Assembly: GCF_003996855.1 (NCBI RefSeq)
Contig: NZ_NRQY01000002.1
Span: 592,148 to 656,147 of the forward strand
DNA: 64,000 bases
Direction: 5' to 3'
From: Morganella morganii
GTDB lineage: Bacteria; Pseudomonadota; Gammaproteobacteria; Enterobacterales; Enterobacteriaceae
Below, one piece after another: positions 1-8,847 of this stretch. Positions within the stretch are counted from its first letter, which is position 1. Each line of letters begins with the position of its first letter. The notes under the pieces are model-generated. The model was given only the letters and a program-made list of their open reading frames with translations, was not told where the DNA came from and did no database searches. The position numbers and the translations under genes are program-made.

Positions 1-984
1 GCCGACAGCGAGGAATTGGGAGGCAAATGCTTCATTGGCTTCGATAAGATCGATGTCCTTCAGCGACAGCCCTGTTTTCTCCAGCACTTTCCGCGTGGCC
101 GGAACCGGCCCCAGCCCCATCATTGACGGCGAAACACCGCCGGAGGCATAACCCCGGATGCGGGCAAGCGGCGTCAGTCCCAGTGATTTGGCGCGGGTTT
201 CCGTCATCAGCATCAGCGCTGCCGCACCGTCATTAATACCGGACGCATTACCGGCAGTCACGGTTCCCGCTTTATCAAAAGCGGGACGCAGTTTCGCCAG
301 CCCTTCTGCGGTTGAACCGGCTTTCGGAAACTCATCGGTATCCACTACGATATCCCCTTTACGGCTTTTCACCGTTACCGGCACAATTTCTGCCTTAAAG
401 GCGCCGCGCTCAATCGCGCTGACGGCTTTCTGCTGTGAGGACAGCGCCAGAGCATCCTGCTCTTCCCAGGTCAGGTTATAAGCTTTGGCAATGTTCTCCG
501 CCGTGATCCCCATGTGATAATTATTCTCGGCACATAACAGCCCGTCACGCAGAATCACATCATGCACCGCGCCGTCACCCAGGCGGTAACCCCAGCGGGC
601 TCTGCTGTCGAGCAAATACGGCGCCTGACTCATATTTTCCGTTCCGCCCGCGATAATAATGTCCGCGTCACCGCTGCTGATCGCCTGAGCGCCCAGCGCG
701 ACGCTCTTCAGGCCGGAACCGCACACTTTATTGACGGTGAAAGCACAGGCGCTCTCCGGTATGCCGCTGCGCAGCAGAACCTGGCGTGCGGGGTTCTGTC
801 CGAGTCCTGCCTGCAACACATTCCCCATGATCACTTCATCGACCAGCCCCGGCTCCAGCTGCGTTTTTTTCAGCAATGCGCTGACTACTGCCGCACCGAG
901 ATCCACTGCACTGACACCCGCCAGTGCGCCGTTAAAATTACCAATCGCTGTGCGCAGAGCACTGACAATAACGATATTTTCCAT
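1..984 (-). CDS. atoB: Acetyl-CoA acetyltransferase (thiolase II), C-terminus cut by window edge
   Basis: Thiolase that splits acetoacetyl-CoA into two acetyl-CoA, the last step of acetoacetate breakdown. The reading frame is open from the ATG at 984 to base 1 (328 codons of a family length near 394), so it has no stop in the window. The N-terminus reads [15 protein letters not shown], the nucleophilic cysteine lies in NKVCGSG near residue 88, and the NEAFA motif is near the cut. The C-terminal active-site Cys and His motifs fall outside. It lies 27 bp downstream of atoE and is the last gene of an atoDAEB operon. The function is sure; the unseen end could still carry lesions, as two sister genes do. 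Confidence 0.93.
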   Translation of the reverse strand, partial: MENIVIVSALRTAIGNFNGALAGVSAVDLGAAVVSALLKKTQLEPGLVDEVIMGNVLQAGLGQNPARQVLLRSGIPESACAFTVNKVCGSGLKSVALGAQAISSGDADIIIAGGTENMSQAPYLLDSRARWGYRLGDGAVHDVILRDGLLCAENNYHMGITAENIAKAYNLTWEEQDALALSSQQKAVSAIERGAFKAEIVPVTVKSRKGDIVVDTDEFPKAGSTAEGLAKLRPAFDKAGTVTAGNASGINDGAAALMLMTETRAKSLGLTPLARIRGYASGGVSPSMMGLGPVPATRKVLEKTGLSLKDIDLIEANEAFASQFLAVG

Positions 985-1011
985 TGCGAAATCCTTACTG
1001 TTTATTATCTG

Positions 1012-2220
1012 TCAGAAGAAAATGAGGCCGAGAATGAAAATCGGGGCCGAGAGCAGCAGGGCGGTGATGCAGTACCCCATAATGTCCCTGACCCCCAGCC
1101 CGGCAATCGCCAGTGCCGGCAGAGCCCAGAACGGCTGCGCCATGTTCATCCACTGCTCACCGTAGGCAATCGCCATCACGGATTTACCGAGATCCGCCCC
1201 CAATGCCTGAGCGGCCGGAATCACAAACGGTCCCTGAATCACCCAGTGTCCGCCACCTGACGGCACGGCAAAGTTGATCAGCGCAGAGCTGAAGAACGTC
1301 ATCAGCGGGAAGGTTTCTTTGTCGGCAACGTTGATGAAGAATTCTGTGATAAGCCCGCCCAGTCCGGAGCCTTCCATCATGAGCTGGATACCCGCATAGA
1401 ACGGGAACTGCACGAGGATACCGGCGGTACTGCGGGCAGCGGCACTGACGGCACGCATATACGCCATCGGGGTTTTATGCAGCAGCAGGCCGGTCAGCAG
1501 GAAAATCATGTTCACGGTGTTGATGGTGATATTGAAACCGTTTTTGATGAAATACATGCCGAGGAATGTGAAACCCAGAATCCCGATAATCCACGCGATC
1601 AGACGACTCTCTTCCATCCGGAGAGAAACCGGTGCGTCTTCCGGTAATTTTTTCTGGAAATCCGGCTCTTCTTCGAGCAGCGCTGGGTCGATCATCATGA
1701 TGTCGTCTTTGCGCGGCATCATCATGCGGGTGACAAACGGCATCACCAGAATCAGCGTCAGGGTGATAAACAGGTTATACCCGGTGAACATGGTCTGGCT
1801 GACCGGGATAAGCCCGGCGATATGCTCGACAGGGTTACCCGGTGTGGCAGCCAGCAGCGGCATGGAGCCGGAGAAACCGCCGCCCCAGGTCATAAACCCG
1901 ATATAGGCACAGGCGATCAGCAGCGGGTAGTCGGAACCCAGCACACGGCGGGCCACTTCGCGGGCAAACATTGCCCCGACCACCAATCCGAAGCCCCAGT
2001 TAATAACACAGGCGACCGAGCCGAAAAACGTCACCAGCATGACCCCCTGAACCGGGGTCTTTGCCAGTGATGCGGTGAGCCGCAGAATACGTTTAACCGG
2101 CGGGGAGCTGGCCAGCGCGATGACAAATGTCAGCATGGTCAGCAGCATTGCGAAGATCAGCGGATCAGGCAGATAGCGGCTCACCACACGGGTCATGACT
2201 CGTGAGATGCGTCCTATCAT
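1012..2220 (-). CDS. atoE: Short-chain fatty acid transporter AtoE with an apparent internal deletion
   Basis: Inner-membrane carrier for acetoacetate and short-chain fatty acids (AtoE family). The protein is 402 residues; from memory E. coli AtoE is about 440. The match is strong along the length (MIGRISRVMTRVVSR start, SGGGHWVIQGPFV near the C-terminus), but residue 36 (FVIAL) is followed directly by ASSPPVK, skipping about 38 residues that hold a membrane helix in E. coli. The reading frame is kept. Loss of one helix would flip the downstream topology, so function is doubtful. The start ATG overlaps the atoA stop (ATGA), showing translational coupling. The gene identity is sure; the deletion rests on a remembered homologue. 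Confidence 0.85.
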   Translation of the reverse strand: MIGRISRVMTRVVSRYLPDPLIFAMLLTMLTFVIALASSPPVKRILRLTASLAKTPVQGVMLVTFFGSVACVINWGFGLVVGAMFAREVARRVLGSDYPLLIACAYIGFMTWGGGFSGSMPLLAATPGNPVEHIAGLIPVSQTMFTGYNLFITLTLILVMPFVTRMMMPRKDDIMMIDPALLEEEPDFQKKLPEDAPVSLRMEESRLIAWIIGILGFTFLGMYFIKNGFNITINTVNMIFLLTGLLLHKTPMAYMRAVSAAARSTAGILVQFPFYAGIQLMMEGSGLGGLITEFFINVADKETFPLMTFFSSALINFAVPSGGGHWVIQGPFVIPAAQALGADLGKSVMAIAYGEQWMNMAQPFWALPALAIAGLGVRDIMGYCITALLLSAPIFILGLIFF

Positions 2221-2882
2221 ACGGTTTCCCCCGCACTCACCAGCGGCATTTCACAGATATCCGGTGAAACAATAAAATGCGCGGCCGTTTTTTCGCGGAT
2301 AGTACCGATATCCGTACCCGGCGCGTATTCGCACAGAATCATCTGATCGTTTTCAAAACGGAATAACGCCAGTTCCGTCACCAGCACATCAACCGCTTTC
2401 ACGGCGGTCAGCGGCATAGTGCACTCCGGCAGGATTTTGGCGGAACCGTCTTTTGCACAGTGTTCCATTGCAATGATCACTTTGCGCGCACCGGTCACGA
2501 GATCCATTGCCCCGCCCATACCCGGCACCATTTTGCCCGGAACCACCCAGTTGGCGAGATTGGCCTGTTCATCCACCTGTAAGCCGCCCAGCACGCTGGC
2601 ATCCACATGACCGCCGCGGATCAGGGCGAAAGAAAAGGCGCTGTCAAACATCGATGCGCCCGGCAAAATACCGCACGGCTGACCGCCTGCATTGACCAGA
2701 TTCTTATCCGGCGTCGTCACCGGCCCGAGGCCGAGAAAGCCGTTTTCTGACTGTAATGTGATATGCACGCCTTCCGGCAGATAGTTCGCCACCTGTGTCG
2801 GCAGCCCGATACCGAGGTTCACCACATCACCATCGTTCAGTTCCAGTGCCACACGGCGGGCGATTAATTCTTTTGCATTCAT
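2217..2882 (-). CDS. atoA: Acetate CoA-transferase beta subunit
   Basis: Beta subunit of acetyl-CoA:acetoacetate CoA-transferase, which activates acetoacetate in the cytoplasm with AtoD. The protein is 221 residues (E. coli 216). The SENGFLGLGP segment holds the catalytic glutamate of family I CoA-transferases near residue 46. I chose the ATG at 2882 rather than 2903 because the protein then aligns with E. coli AtoA from its first residues and an AAGGA sits 6 bases upstream. It follows atoD by 10 bp and overlaps atoE by ATGA. It is intact itself, but its partner subunit AtoD is frameshifted. Confidence 0.93.
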   Translation of the reverse strand: MNAKELIARRVALELNDGDVVNLGIGLPTQVANYLPEGVHITLQSENGFLGLGPVTTPDKNLVNAGGQPCGILPGASMFDSAFSFALIRGGHVDASVLGGLQVDEQANLANWVVPGKMVPGMGGAMDLVTGARKVIIAMEHCAKDGSAKILPECTMPLTAVKAVDVLVTELALFRFENDQMILCEYAPGTDIGTIREKTAAHFIVSPDICEMPLVSAGETV

Positions 2883-2892
2883 GATGTTTTCC

Positions 2893-3545
2893 TTATTCTG
2901 CAATCAGCCAGTCAATAATTGCCCCTGGTGTGGCAACACAATCCGGGTCGATATCCCCCACCGCGACCATTTCGTCCGGCTCGGCAATGGTGATATCCGC
3001 CGCCAGCGCCATCAGCGGGTTAAAGTTGCGGGCACTGAGGTCATACGTGAGGTTGCCGAGCGGGTCAGCTTTTTGCGCCTGAATCAGCGCCAGGTCAGCG
3101 CGCACAGGGGAAGTTCGAGGAGATAATCGCGGCCATCGAGGGTAATTTTCTGTTTGCCTTCTTCCACGACCGTACCGACACCGGTGGGTGTGAGAAATCC
3201 GCCCAGACCGGCACCGCCGCAGCGGATTTGTTCTGCCAGCGTACCCTGCGGGATCAGTTGCACTTCCATTTCACCGGCGATCATGCGCCGTCCGGTCTCC
3301 GGGTTTGTCCCGATATGGGAAGCAATCACTTTTTTCACCCGTCCGTTCACAATCAGCGGACCCAGGCCGGTATCCACGAATGCGGTATCGTTGGCAATAA
3401 TAGTCAGATCTTTTACACCGGATTCTAATAATTCAGTCATTAAACGCGGCGGCGTACCAACACCCATAAATCCGCCAACCATAATTGTCATGCCGTCACG
3501 AAAAAATTCACCGGCTTTTTTAACCGTTATTTGTTTATTCTTCAT
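2893..3545 (-). pseudogene. atoD: Acetate CoA-transferase alpha subunit, frameshifted
   Basis: Alpha subunit of acetoacetyl-CoA transferase, split over two frames. The first frame (3545 to 3084) gives residues 1-147 of a normal AtoD and then ends in CALTWR and a stop. The remainder, [13 protein letters not shown] to DWLIAE, is in another frame ending at 2893. The break lies near 3107-3112, where the coding strand reads CCCCTGTGCGCG. Removing one TG (or adding one base) restores LELPLRADLALI, the length expected from E. coli (220 residues in all). The ATG has AAGGGAAG just upstream. Without AtoD the transferase should not form. A sequencing error cannot be excluded. Confidence 0.88.
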
Positions 3546-3586
3546 AGCACTTCCCTTTTATAAAAAAATATAGACGCAAAGGTAAT

Positions 3587-3602
3587 AGCAAGGGCTATAC
3601 CA
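3587..3602 (-). promoter_or_regulatory. Sigma-54 promoter of the ato operon
   Basis: Read on the minus strand the bases are TGGTATAGCCCTTGCT: GG at 3601-3600 and GC at 3589-3588, separated by exactly 10 bases, with TTGC at the -12 element. This fits the sigma-54 pattern. Transcription would begin near 3576, about 30 bases before the atoD start. AtoC, encoded just upstream, is a sigma-54 activator, which supports the call. Confidence 0.8.
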
Positions 3603-3738
3603 ATAATAAAATTTATTTTTTGTTATATCTTTATACTTTTAACATTATGATATTAATGATTTTTAAAATAACAAAAATAAATTCATTAACATAATGTAAA
3701 TAAAAAATTCATTCCGGGAGGTGAAATAAAGTGCACAG

Positions 3739-3756
3739 TGTGAAAAATTATTCACA
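3739..3756. promoter_or_regulatory. Imperfect palindrome, possible AtoC enhancer site
   Basis: TGTGAAAAATTATTCACA is an 18-base imperfect palindrome, preceded by GTGCAC. It lies about 165 bases upstream of the predicted sigma-54 start, a distance typical of enhancer sites, between the atoC terminator and the ato promoter. The half-sites are two bases further apart than in a CRP site. Assignment to AtoC is inference from position only. Confidence 0.3.
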
Positions 3757-3760
3757 GCAA

Positions 3761-3794
3761 AAAAACACGGTGAATTTATTTTCACCGTGTTTTT
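3761..3794. terminator. Rho-independent terminator after atoC, usable in both directions
   Basis: Perfect 14-bp stem (AAAAACACGGTGAA with its complement) around a 6-base loop, with A- and T-runs on both sides. It lies 46 bp past the atoC stop and separates atoSC from atoDAEB, so the structural genes need their own promoter. Confidence 0.88.
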
Positions 3795-3839
3795 AAAAAT
3801 TATTATTAATTATCTATACAAAATTATTATTAATACAGA

Positions 3840-5225
3840 TTATTCAATATCGTATTCCTGCAATTTATACATTAATGCCCGGCGACTGATCCCCAGCGCA
3901 GATGCAGTATGGGTTTTGTTATTCTGAAATTCGGCCAGTGCAGAAATAATCAGCTCTTTTTCGTAGGCTTTAATATTTTCTTTCAGGTTCAGCCCCGGCT
4001 CCTGCGTGACCGGAATCAATGCCACCGGCTGGCTGCGGACCTGTGCCAGTAACTGCTCCGGCAGATCTTCCGGGAAAATCACATACCCGGTGCTCATAAT
4101 CACTGCCCGTTCAATCACGTTGGAAATCTCCCGCACATTGCCCGGCCACTGATAGTTCATCAGCAATGCCAGGGTTTCCGGAGCAAGCTCGACAATATCG
4201 CGGTTATTTTCCTGACTGAACTTTTGCAGAAAATGGGAAGCCAGCAGCCCGACATCCTCCGGCCGCTCACGCAGCGGCGGTAAATTCAGGTGAATAACAT
4301 TCAGACGGTAAAACAGATCCTGGCGGAAGTGTCCTTCCCGCACCCGTTCATTCATATCGCGGTTGGTCGCGGCGATAATGCGGATATCCACACGGATGGT
4401 TTTACTGCCGCCGACCCGCTCGAACTCTTTTTCCTGCACCACCCGCAGCAGCTTCACCTGTAAATCTGCCGGCATCTCGCCGACCTCATCAAGCAACAGT
4501 GTGCCGCCGCTGGCGCGTTCAAACAACCCCTGCCGCTGCACCTGCGCCCCGGTAAATGCGCCCTTTTCATGACCGAACAGTTCACTCTCCAGCAATGAGC
4601 CGGGCAGTGCCCCGCAATTCACTTTAATAAAGGGGCCGTTGGCTCTTTCGCTGTTGTAGTGGATCGCCCGCGCCACCACTTCCTTCCCGGTGCCGCTTTC
4701 CCCTGTAATGAGCACTGTCGCCTGACTTCGCGAGACTTTGGCGATATCACGGCAGATTTCCATCATTTTCGGGTTACGGGTCAGCACCCGTCCCCATTGG
4801 TAGCTGTCGCTCAGTTCGCGGTGCAGCAGATTGATTTCCTGTTTCATCTCCTGCAATTGTAATGCGCGGGAGATAAGCAGCTTCAGTTCTGTCAGGTCGA
4901 AGGGTTTTATCACATAATCAAACGCCCCGAGGCGCAGCGCATCCACGGCGGTTTCCACTGCCGCGTAGGCAGTCATCAGGATCACCGGCACTTCCGGGTT
5001 CAGTTCGCGCATCCGTTTGAGCGCTTCAATACCGTCCAGTTTCGGCATGCGGATATCCATCAGCACCACGTCCGGTTTGTCCTGCACAAAACTTATCAGC
5101 GCGGCCTCACCATCCTCTGCCACACGGGTTTCATGTCCGTCAATTGAAAATGCGGTCTGTAACATCCGGCAGAGGTTCTTTTCATCATCAACTATCAGAA
5201 GCCGGTACGATTTATGTGTAATCAT
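3840..5225 (-). CDS. atoC: Sigma-54 response regulator AtoC
   Basis: Response regulator that activates the ato operon with sigma-54 RNA polymerase. The protein is 461 residues, the E. coli length. Receiver domain 8-120 with phospho-acceptor Asp57 (VVLMDIRMPK); AAA+ domain about 148-380 with Walker A GESGTGKE at 175-182 and the sigma-54 contact loop GAFTGA at 222-227; Fis-type helix-turn-helix in the last 45 residues (TASALGISRRALMYKLQ). It overlaps the end of atoS by 14 bp. No damage is visible, so the regulator outlives the genes it controls. Confidence 0.95.
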   Translation of the reverse strand: MITHKSYRLLIVDDEKNLCRMLQTAFSIDGHETRVAEDGEAALISFVQDKPDVVLMDIRMPKLDGIEALKRMRELNPEVPVILMTAYAAVETAVDALRLGAFDYVIKPFDLTELKLLISRALQLQEMKQEINLLHRELSDSYQWGRVLTRNPKMMEICRDIAKVSRSQATVLITGESGTGKEVVARAIHYNSERANGPFIKVNCGALPGSLLESELFGHEKGAFTGAQVQRQGLFERASGGTLLLDEVGEMPADLQVKLLRVVQEKEFERVGGSKTIRVDIRIIAATNRDMNERVREGHFRQDLFYRLNVIHLNLPPLRERPEDVGLLASHFLQKFSQENNRDIVELAPETLALLMNYQWPGNVREISNVIERAVIMSTGYVIFPEDLPEQLLAQVRSQPVALIPVTQEPGLNLKENIKAYEKELIISALAEFQNNKTHTASALGISRRALMYKLQEYDIE

Positions 5226-7035
5226 TTTTTTTACTCTGCACTATCGGCAATGTTATGGTGAACGTCGTTCCGTGATATTCCCGGCTTTCAAGGAAAATAT
5301 CACCGCCGTGACCGGTGATGATCCGCTGACGGAGAGCCAGCCCCAGCCCGGTTCCCGAGGCTTTGGTGGTAAAAAAAGGATCAAAAATTTTCTTTTGCAG
5401 CGCCGCCGGAATCCCGGTGCCGTCGTCGCGGATCACCACCATAATCCGCTGCTCCTCCATATAGCAGGTGGAGATAAAGAGATTGCCTCTGGCCGGAATC
5501 GACTGCACCGCGTTTATCATGATATTGAGCAGCACCTGACGCAGCAGTTCGCTGTTGGCTTCAATCAGCGGCAGTGTTTCATCCGGCATCCAGGTGAATG
5601 TAACCCGCGCCTCCACGCCTTTGGTTTTGATCAGCACCAGTGCTTCCTCAATCAGCCGGTTGATGCTGATCGGCCGGAATGTGCCGGTCTGCGGCCGGGA
5701 GAAATCAAGCAGCTGACGGATGATCCGGTCAATGGAATCCACTTCCTTGAGAATGATACTGATGTACTCCAGTTTATCCGGATGATTTTCCAGTTCTTTG
5801 AGGATCTGCACGAAACCGCTGATCGCCGTCAGCGGGTTGCGCACCTCATGCGCCACACCCGCCATCAGCTCGCCGAGTGTGGCGAGCTTTTCCGCCTGCT
5901 GCATACGGCGCTGAACCTCTTTCTGCGCGGTGAGATCCTTAAATATCACCAGCGCGCCGATAAGCTCCCCGCCCGCATTGCGGATGCGGCTGGTGCTGAC
6001 GTTTATCTGAATCGTGCGGTCACGGGCGGGATACTCAATTTCCAGGCTGACATGCTCAATACCGCGCGTCAGGGTGTCCAGCACCGGGCTGGAAAAGCTG
6101 CGCCCTTCAAAGACATCACCGTAATATTTGCCGTGCAGATCCCGCTCCAGATAGCCGGTTATCTCTTCCGCCGCCGGGTTAATCATGGTGACACAGCCGT
6201 TGATATCCACCGCGATCACGCCATCCGCCGCACTTTTAATGATCAGTTCGTTGAGGGTTTTCATCTCCCGCAGTGTCTGTGCCAGGGCATTAACGCTGTC
6301 GCTGATTTCCCTCATTTCCCCTTTCATCATCGGCAGATGGGTATTAAGGTCATGAGAGAGATCACTGAGGCCACTTTTAATCGCGCCGATATCACGGCTG
6401 AAATGACGGGAAAAAATAATAATAATCAGCAGGCTGAACAGAATACCGAGTGCAATGACCGCGATTATTTTGACATCCATTGCCAGTGCCTGGCGGTCAA
6501 TATCATCCGTCAGTTCATTTGCCCAGATATAACCGATCACCTCACCGTCACGTCTGACCGGGATCATCGCATTCATGATATTGCCGCGCACCTGGGTTCC
6601 CCAGCCGACTTCCGGTTCCCCCGCTGACATCACATGGCGGCCGGGGTGATCCTCACTGATGCGGGTGCCGGTTTTATTGCCGTAACGGGCCCGCGGGGAA
6701 TAGGTCACAATACCGTCAAGCTCACGGTGATAATACCCGGCGCCGACCCCCGGGAAGGTGGAGGTGATAATTTCCGCCGCCGGATACAGCTTTTCACTGA
6801 TCAGTGCCAGGCGCTGGTCGCGCGGCAGGGATGCGGCAAGGTCATATTCATCATTCAGTGCCTGTTCCAGCAAACCGGCAACGGAATAGAGTTTGTTCCG
6901 TTTCTCCTGCAACAGAGCAGAACGCCCCTCTGTTTCCACAAAATAGCCGATGATAAGTGTCGGCACGGTGACCAGCAGAATGGCCATTAGTATGAGTTTG
7001 TCACGCAGACTGAAGGGATAATATTTATGCAACAC
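5212..7035 (-). CDS. atoS: Sensor histidine kinase AtoS
   Basis: Inner-membrane sensor kinase for acetoacetate that phosphorylates AtoC. It is 607 residues (E. coli 608). Membrane helix 13-33, periplasmic sensor region to about 188, second helix about 189-209, HAMP linker, PAS domain about 265-375, HisKA domain with phospho-acceptor His396 (AGVAHEVRNPL), then the ATPase domain with N-box NIMINAVQS near 504 and DDGTGIP near 537. The ATG at 7035 lies directly before MLHKYYPFSLRDK. It is co-transcribed with atoC through a 14-bp overlap. No lesion is seen. Confidence 0.95.
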   Translation of the reverse strand: MLHKYYPFSLRDKLILMAILLVTVPTLIIGYFVETEGRSALLQEKRNKLYSVAGLLEQALNDEYDLAASLPRDQRLALISEKLYPAAEIITSTFPGVGAGYYHRELDGIVTYSPRARYGNKTGTRISEDHPGRHVMSAGEPEVGWGTQVRGNIMNAMIPVRRDGEVIGYIWANELTDDIDRQALAMDVKIIAVIALGILFSLLIIIIFSRHFSRDIGAIKSGLSDLSHDLNTHLPMMKGEMREISDSVNALAQTLREMKTLNELIIKSAADGVIAVDINGCVTMINPAAEEITGYLERDLHGKYYGDVFEGRSFSSPVLDTLTRGIEHVSLEIEYPARDRTIQINVSTSRIRNAGGELIGALVIFKDLTAQKEVQRRMQQAEKLATLGELMAGVAHEVRNPLTAISGFVQILKELENHPDKLEYISIILKEVDSIDRIIRQLLDFSRPQTGTFRPISINRLIEEALVLIKTKGVEARVTFTWMPDETLPLIEANSELLRQVLLNIMINAVQSIPARGNLFISTCYMEEQRIMVVIRDDGTGIPAALQKKIFDPFFTTKASGTGLGLALRQRIITGHGGDIFLESREYHGTTFTITLPIVQSKKNDYT

Positions 7036-7185
7036 AGAAGGCCCGTCTGAAAAACAATATGATTTACCAGCATATACAACTGATTAAAAAATATCTTTGC
7101 GAGCGGTCATAGTTCCGGAATCTCTGTAAAAACAACAGGATAATTGATGATCAAGAAGGTTACCGGCGGGAGAAAACTGACAATA

Positions 7186-7212
7186 CGGCAGCAGAGATGG
7201 GGTCTGCTGCCG
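7186..7212 (-). terminator. Hairpin after eda, likely terminator of the glucuronate operon
   Basis: Perfect 10-bp stem, CGGCAGCAGA paired with TCTGCTGCCG, around a 7-base loop, 16 bp past the eda stop. On the minus strand it is followed by TATTGTCAGTTTTC, which is U-rich but interrupted, so termination may be partial. The remaining 150 bp up to atoS should hold the atoS promoter; I could not place it with confidence. Confidence 0.6.
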
Positions 7213-7228
7213 GAATGATAAAAAATTG

Positions 7229-7864
7229 TTACTTCACAAACTCGCTGGCCTCACGCGCCAGTTTGCCGATAGCATCCCAGTCTTTTGCTTTGATAAGCGC
7301 AACCGGAACCATCCAGGAGCCGCCGCAGGCCACAATCTGCGGGATCGCCAGATAGTCGCGGATATTATTCAGCCCGATGCCGCCGGTCGGCATCACCTGT
7401 AACTGGTGATATGGTGCCAGCATGGCTTTGATCATCGGAATACCGCCTGACAGCTCAGCCGGGAAGAATTTCACAAAGTCGATTCCCAGCTCCAGCGCCT
7501 GCTCAACCGCGCTGGGGTTGTTGATCCCCGGCACAATCGGGATATCCATCTGCTGACATGCCTGCACCGTGTTCGGGTTCAGACCGGGAGAAACCACAAA
7601 CTGCGCCCCGGCGGCTTTTGCCTGACGCACCTGCTCGCGGTTAATCACGGTTCCCGCACCCACCAGCATATCCGGACGGGCTTCACGCAGCAGTTTGATC
7701 GCTTCCGCCGCACACTCAGTACGGAAAGTGATTTCCGCCACCGGCAGACCGTTGTCCGCCAGTGCATGACCTAACGGGATAATATCTTCCGCGTTATCCA
7801 CGGCGATCACCGGCACAATCTTCAGCTGCCGGAAACGGGTAATCATTGCCTGTAATTCGGACAT
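7229..7864 (-). CDS. eda: KDPG/KHG aldolase
   Basis: Cytoplasmic class I aldolase splitting 2-keto-3-deoxy-6-phosphogluconate into pyruvate and glyceraldehyde-3-phosphate, the final step of hexuronate breakdown. The protein is 211 residues; the Schiff-base lysine is Lys132 in DFVKFFPAE, with the catalytic Glu44 in AEITFRT and the phosphate-binding GGIG near 160. It lies 20 bp downstream of kdgK at the end of the operon. In E. coli eda is paired with edd for the Entner-Doudoroff route; here its neighbours tie it to glucuronate use. Confidence 0.96.
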   Translation of the reverse strand: MSELQAMITRFRQLKIVPVIAVDNAEDIIPLGHALADNGLPVAEITFRTECAAEAIKLLREARPDMLVGAGTVINREQVRQAKAAGAQFVVSPGLNPNTVQACQQMDIPIVPGINNPSAVEQALELGIDFVKFFPAELSGGIPMIKAMLAPYHQLQVMPTGGIGLNNIRDYLAIPQIVACGGSWMVPVALIKAKDWDAIGKLAREASEFVK

Positions 7865-7884
7865 CTCGTTCTCCTCTTTTCCCG

Positions 7885-8847
7885 TTAAAACGTGTTATTC
7901 AGTAAAGTATCAGTAACCGGGCGGGTTGCCGCCTGCGGGATAATCGCCCCTTTGTGCTGAATCACCACACCCGCAAGCCGGTGACCCATACGGGCAGCAT
8001 GTTCAATATCCGCACCGGTAAGCCAGCCCGCCAGGAAACCGGCGTTGAATGCATCGCCGGCGGACGTGGTATCAACCACCTGTTCCACCGGGGTGGTGGT
8101 AATATTGATGACCGGCGCATCAGTGCGCAGATCACGATAGTCACATCCCTGCGCTCCCGCTTTGATAATCGCCTGCTTCACCCCGGCCTTTGCCAGACGG
8201 GCGAAGGTGGCGTTACGGTCGCTGTCGCCCCACAGGCGCGCTTCATCATCATCAGTGACCAGCGCCATATCTGTCAGTGCATACATAGCCTGATAACAGT
8301 CACGGGTTTCATTTTCATCCGCCCACAGTGCCGGGCGGTAATTGCTGTCAAACAGGATGGTTTTGCCCTGCTGTGACAGTGCTTTCAGGTCATCCAGCAC
8401 CCGCAGACGGTCTTCCGGCGGCAGAATGGCAAGGCTGATCCCGCTGAGGTAGATGGCATCCATCCGCGCCATCTGTGCCAGCAGCGCCGGGTATTCCGGA
8501 TGGCGGACAAGATAGCGCGCCGCGGAATCATTGCGCCAGTAGAGGAACGTGCGCTCGCCCTGCTCATCCAGCTGGATAAGGTATAACCCCGGCTGATGAT
8601 GCGGATCGATCAGCACATGCGCGGTATTCACCCCTTCTGCCTGCCAGCGGCTGATCATACCTTTACTGAGCGGATCGGTTCCCATGGCAGAGATAAAATT
8701 CACCTCAACGGCGTCTCCGGCCGCACGGGCCAGATAAACCGCGCTGTTCAGAGCATCACCGCCGTAACGCTGAACCATCTCCCCGAACGGCGCGCCGTTG
8801 AGCTCAATCATGCACTCGCCGATCAGACCAATGCGTTTCACTGTCAT
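7885..8847 (-). CDS. kdgK: 2-keto-3-deoxygluconate kinase
   Basis: PfkB-family sugar kinase phosphorylating KDG to KDPG with ATP. The protein is 320 residues (family about 309). The PfkB signature DTTSAGDAFNAGFLAG holds catalytic Asp265, and the N-terminal YGGDALNSAVYLAR holds the sugar-binding residues. Its start codon shares one base with the uxaC stop (TAATG), so translation is coupled. It sits fourth in uxuA-uxuB-uxaC-kdgK-eda, between the enzymes that make and consume its substrate and product. Confidence 0.95.
   Translation of the reverse strand: MTVKRIGLIGECMIELNGAPFGEMVQRYGGDALNSAVYLARAAGDAVEVNFISAMGTDPLSKGMISRWQAEGVNTAHVLIDPHHQPGLYLIQLDEQGERTFLYWRNDSAARYLVRHPEYPALLAQMARMDAIYLSGISLAILPPEDRLRVLDDLKALSQQGKTILFDSNYRPALWADENETRDCYQAMYALTDMALVTDDDEARLWGDSDRNATFARLAKAGVKQAIIKAGAQGCDYRDLRTDAPVINITTTPVEQVVDTTSAGDAFNAGFLAGWLTGADIEHAARMGHRLAGVVIQHKGAIIPQAATRPVTDTLLNNTF

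Noticed and set aside
3739..3756. CRP site before the ato operon
   Set aside because: The TGTGA and TCACA halves are 8 apart instead of 6; kept only as a possible AtoC site.
5017..6627. 536-codon open frame on the plus strand, opposite atoC and atoS
   Set aside because: It is wholly antisense to two clear genes; its composition (His/Gln/Arg rich) is that of a codon-phase shadow.
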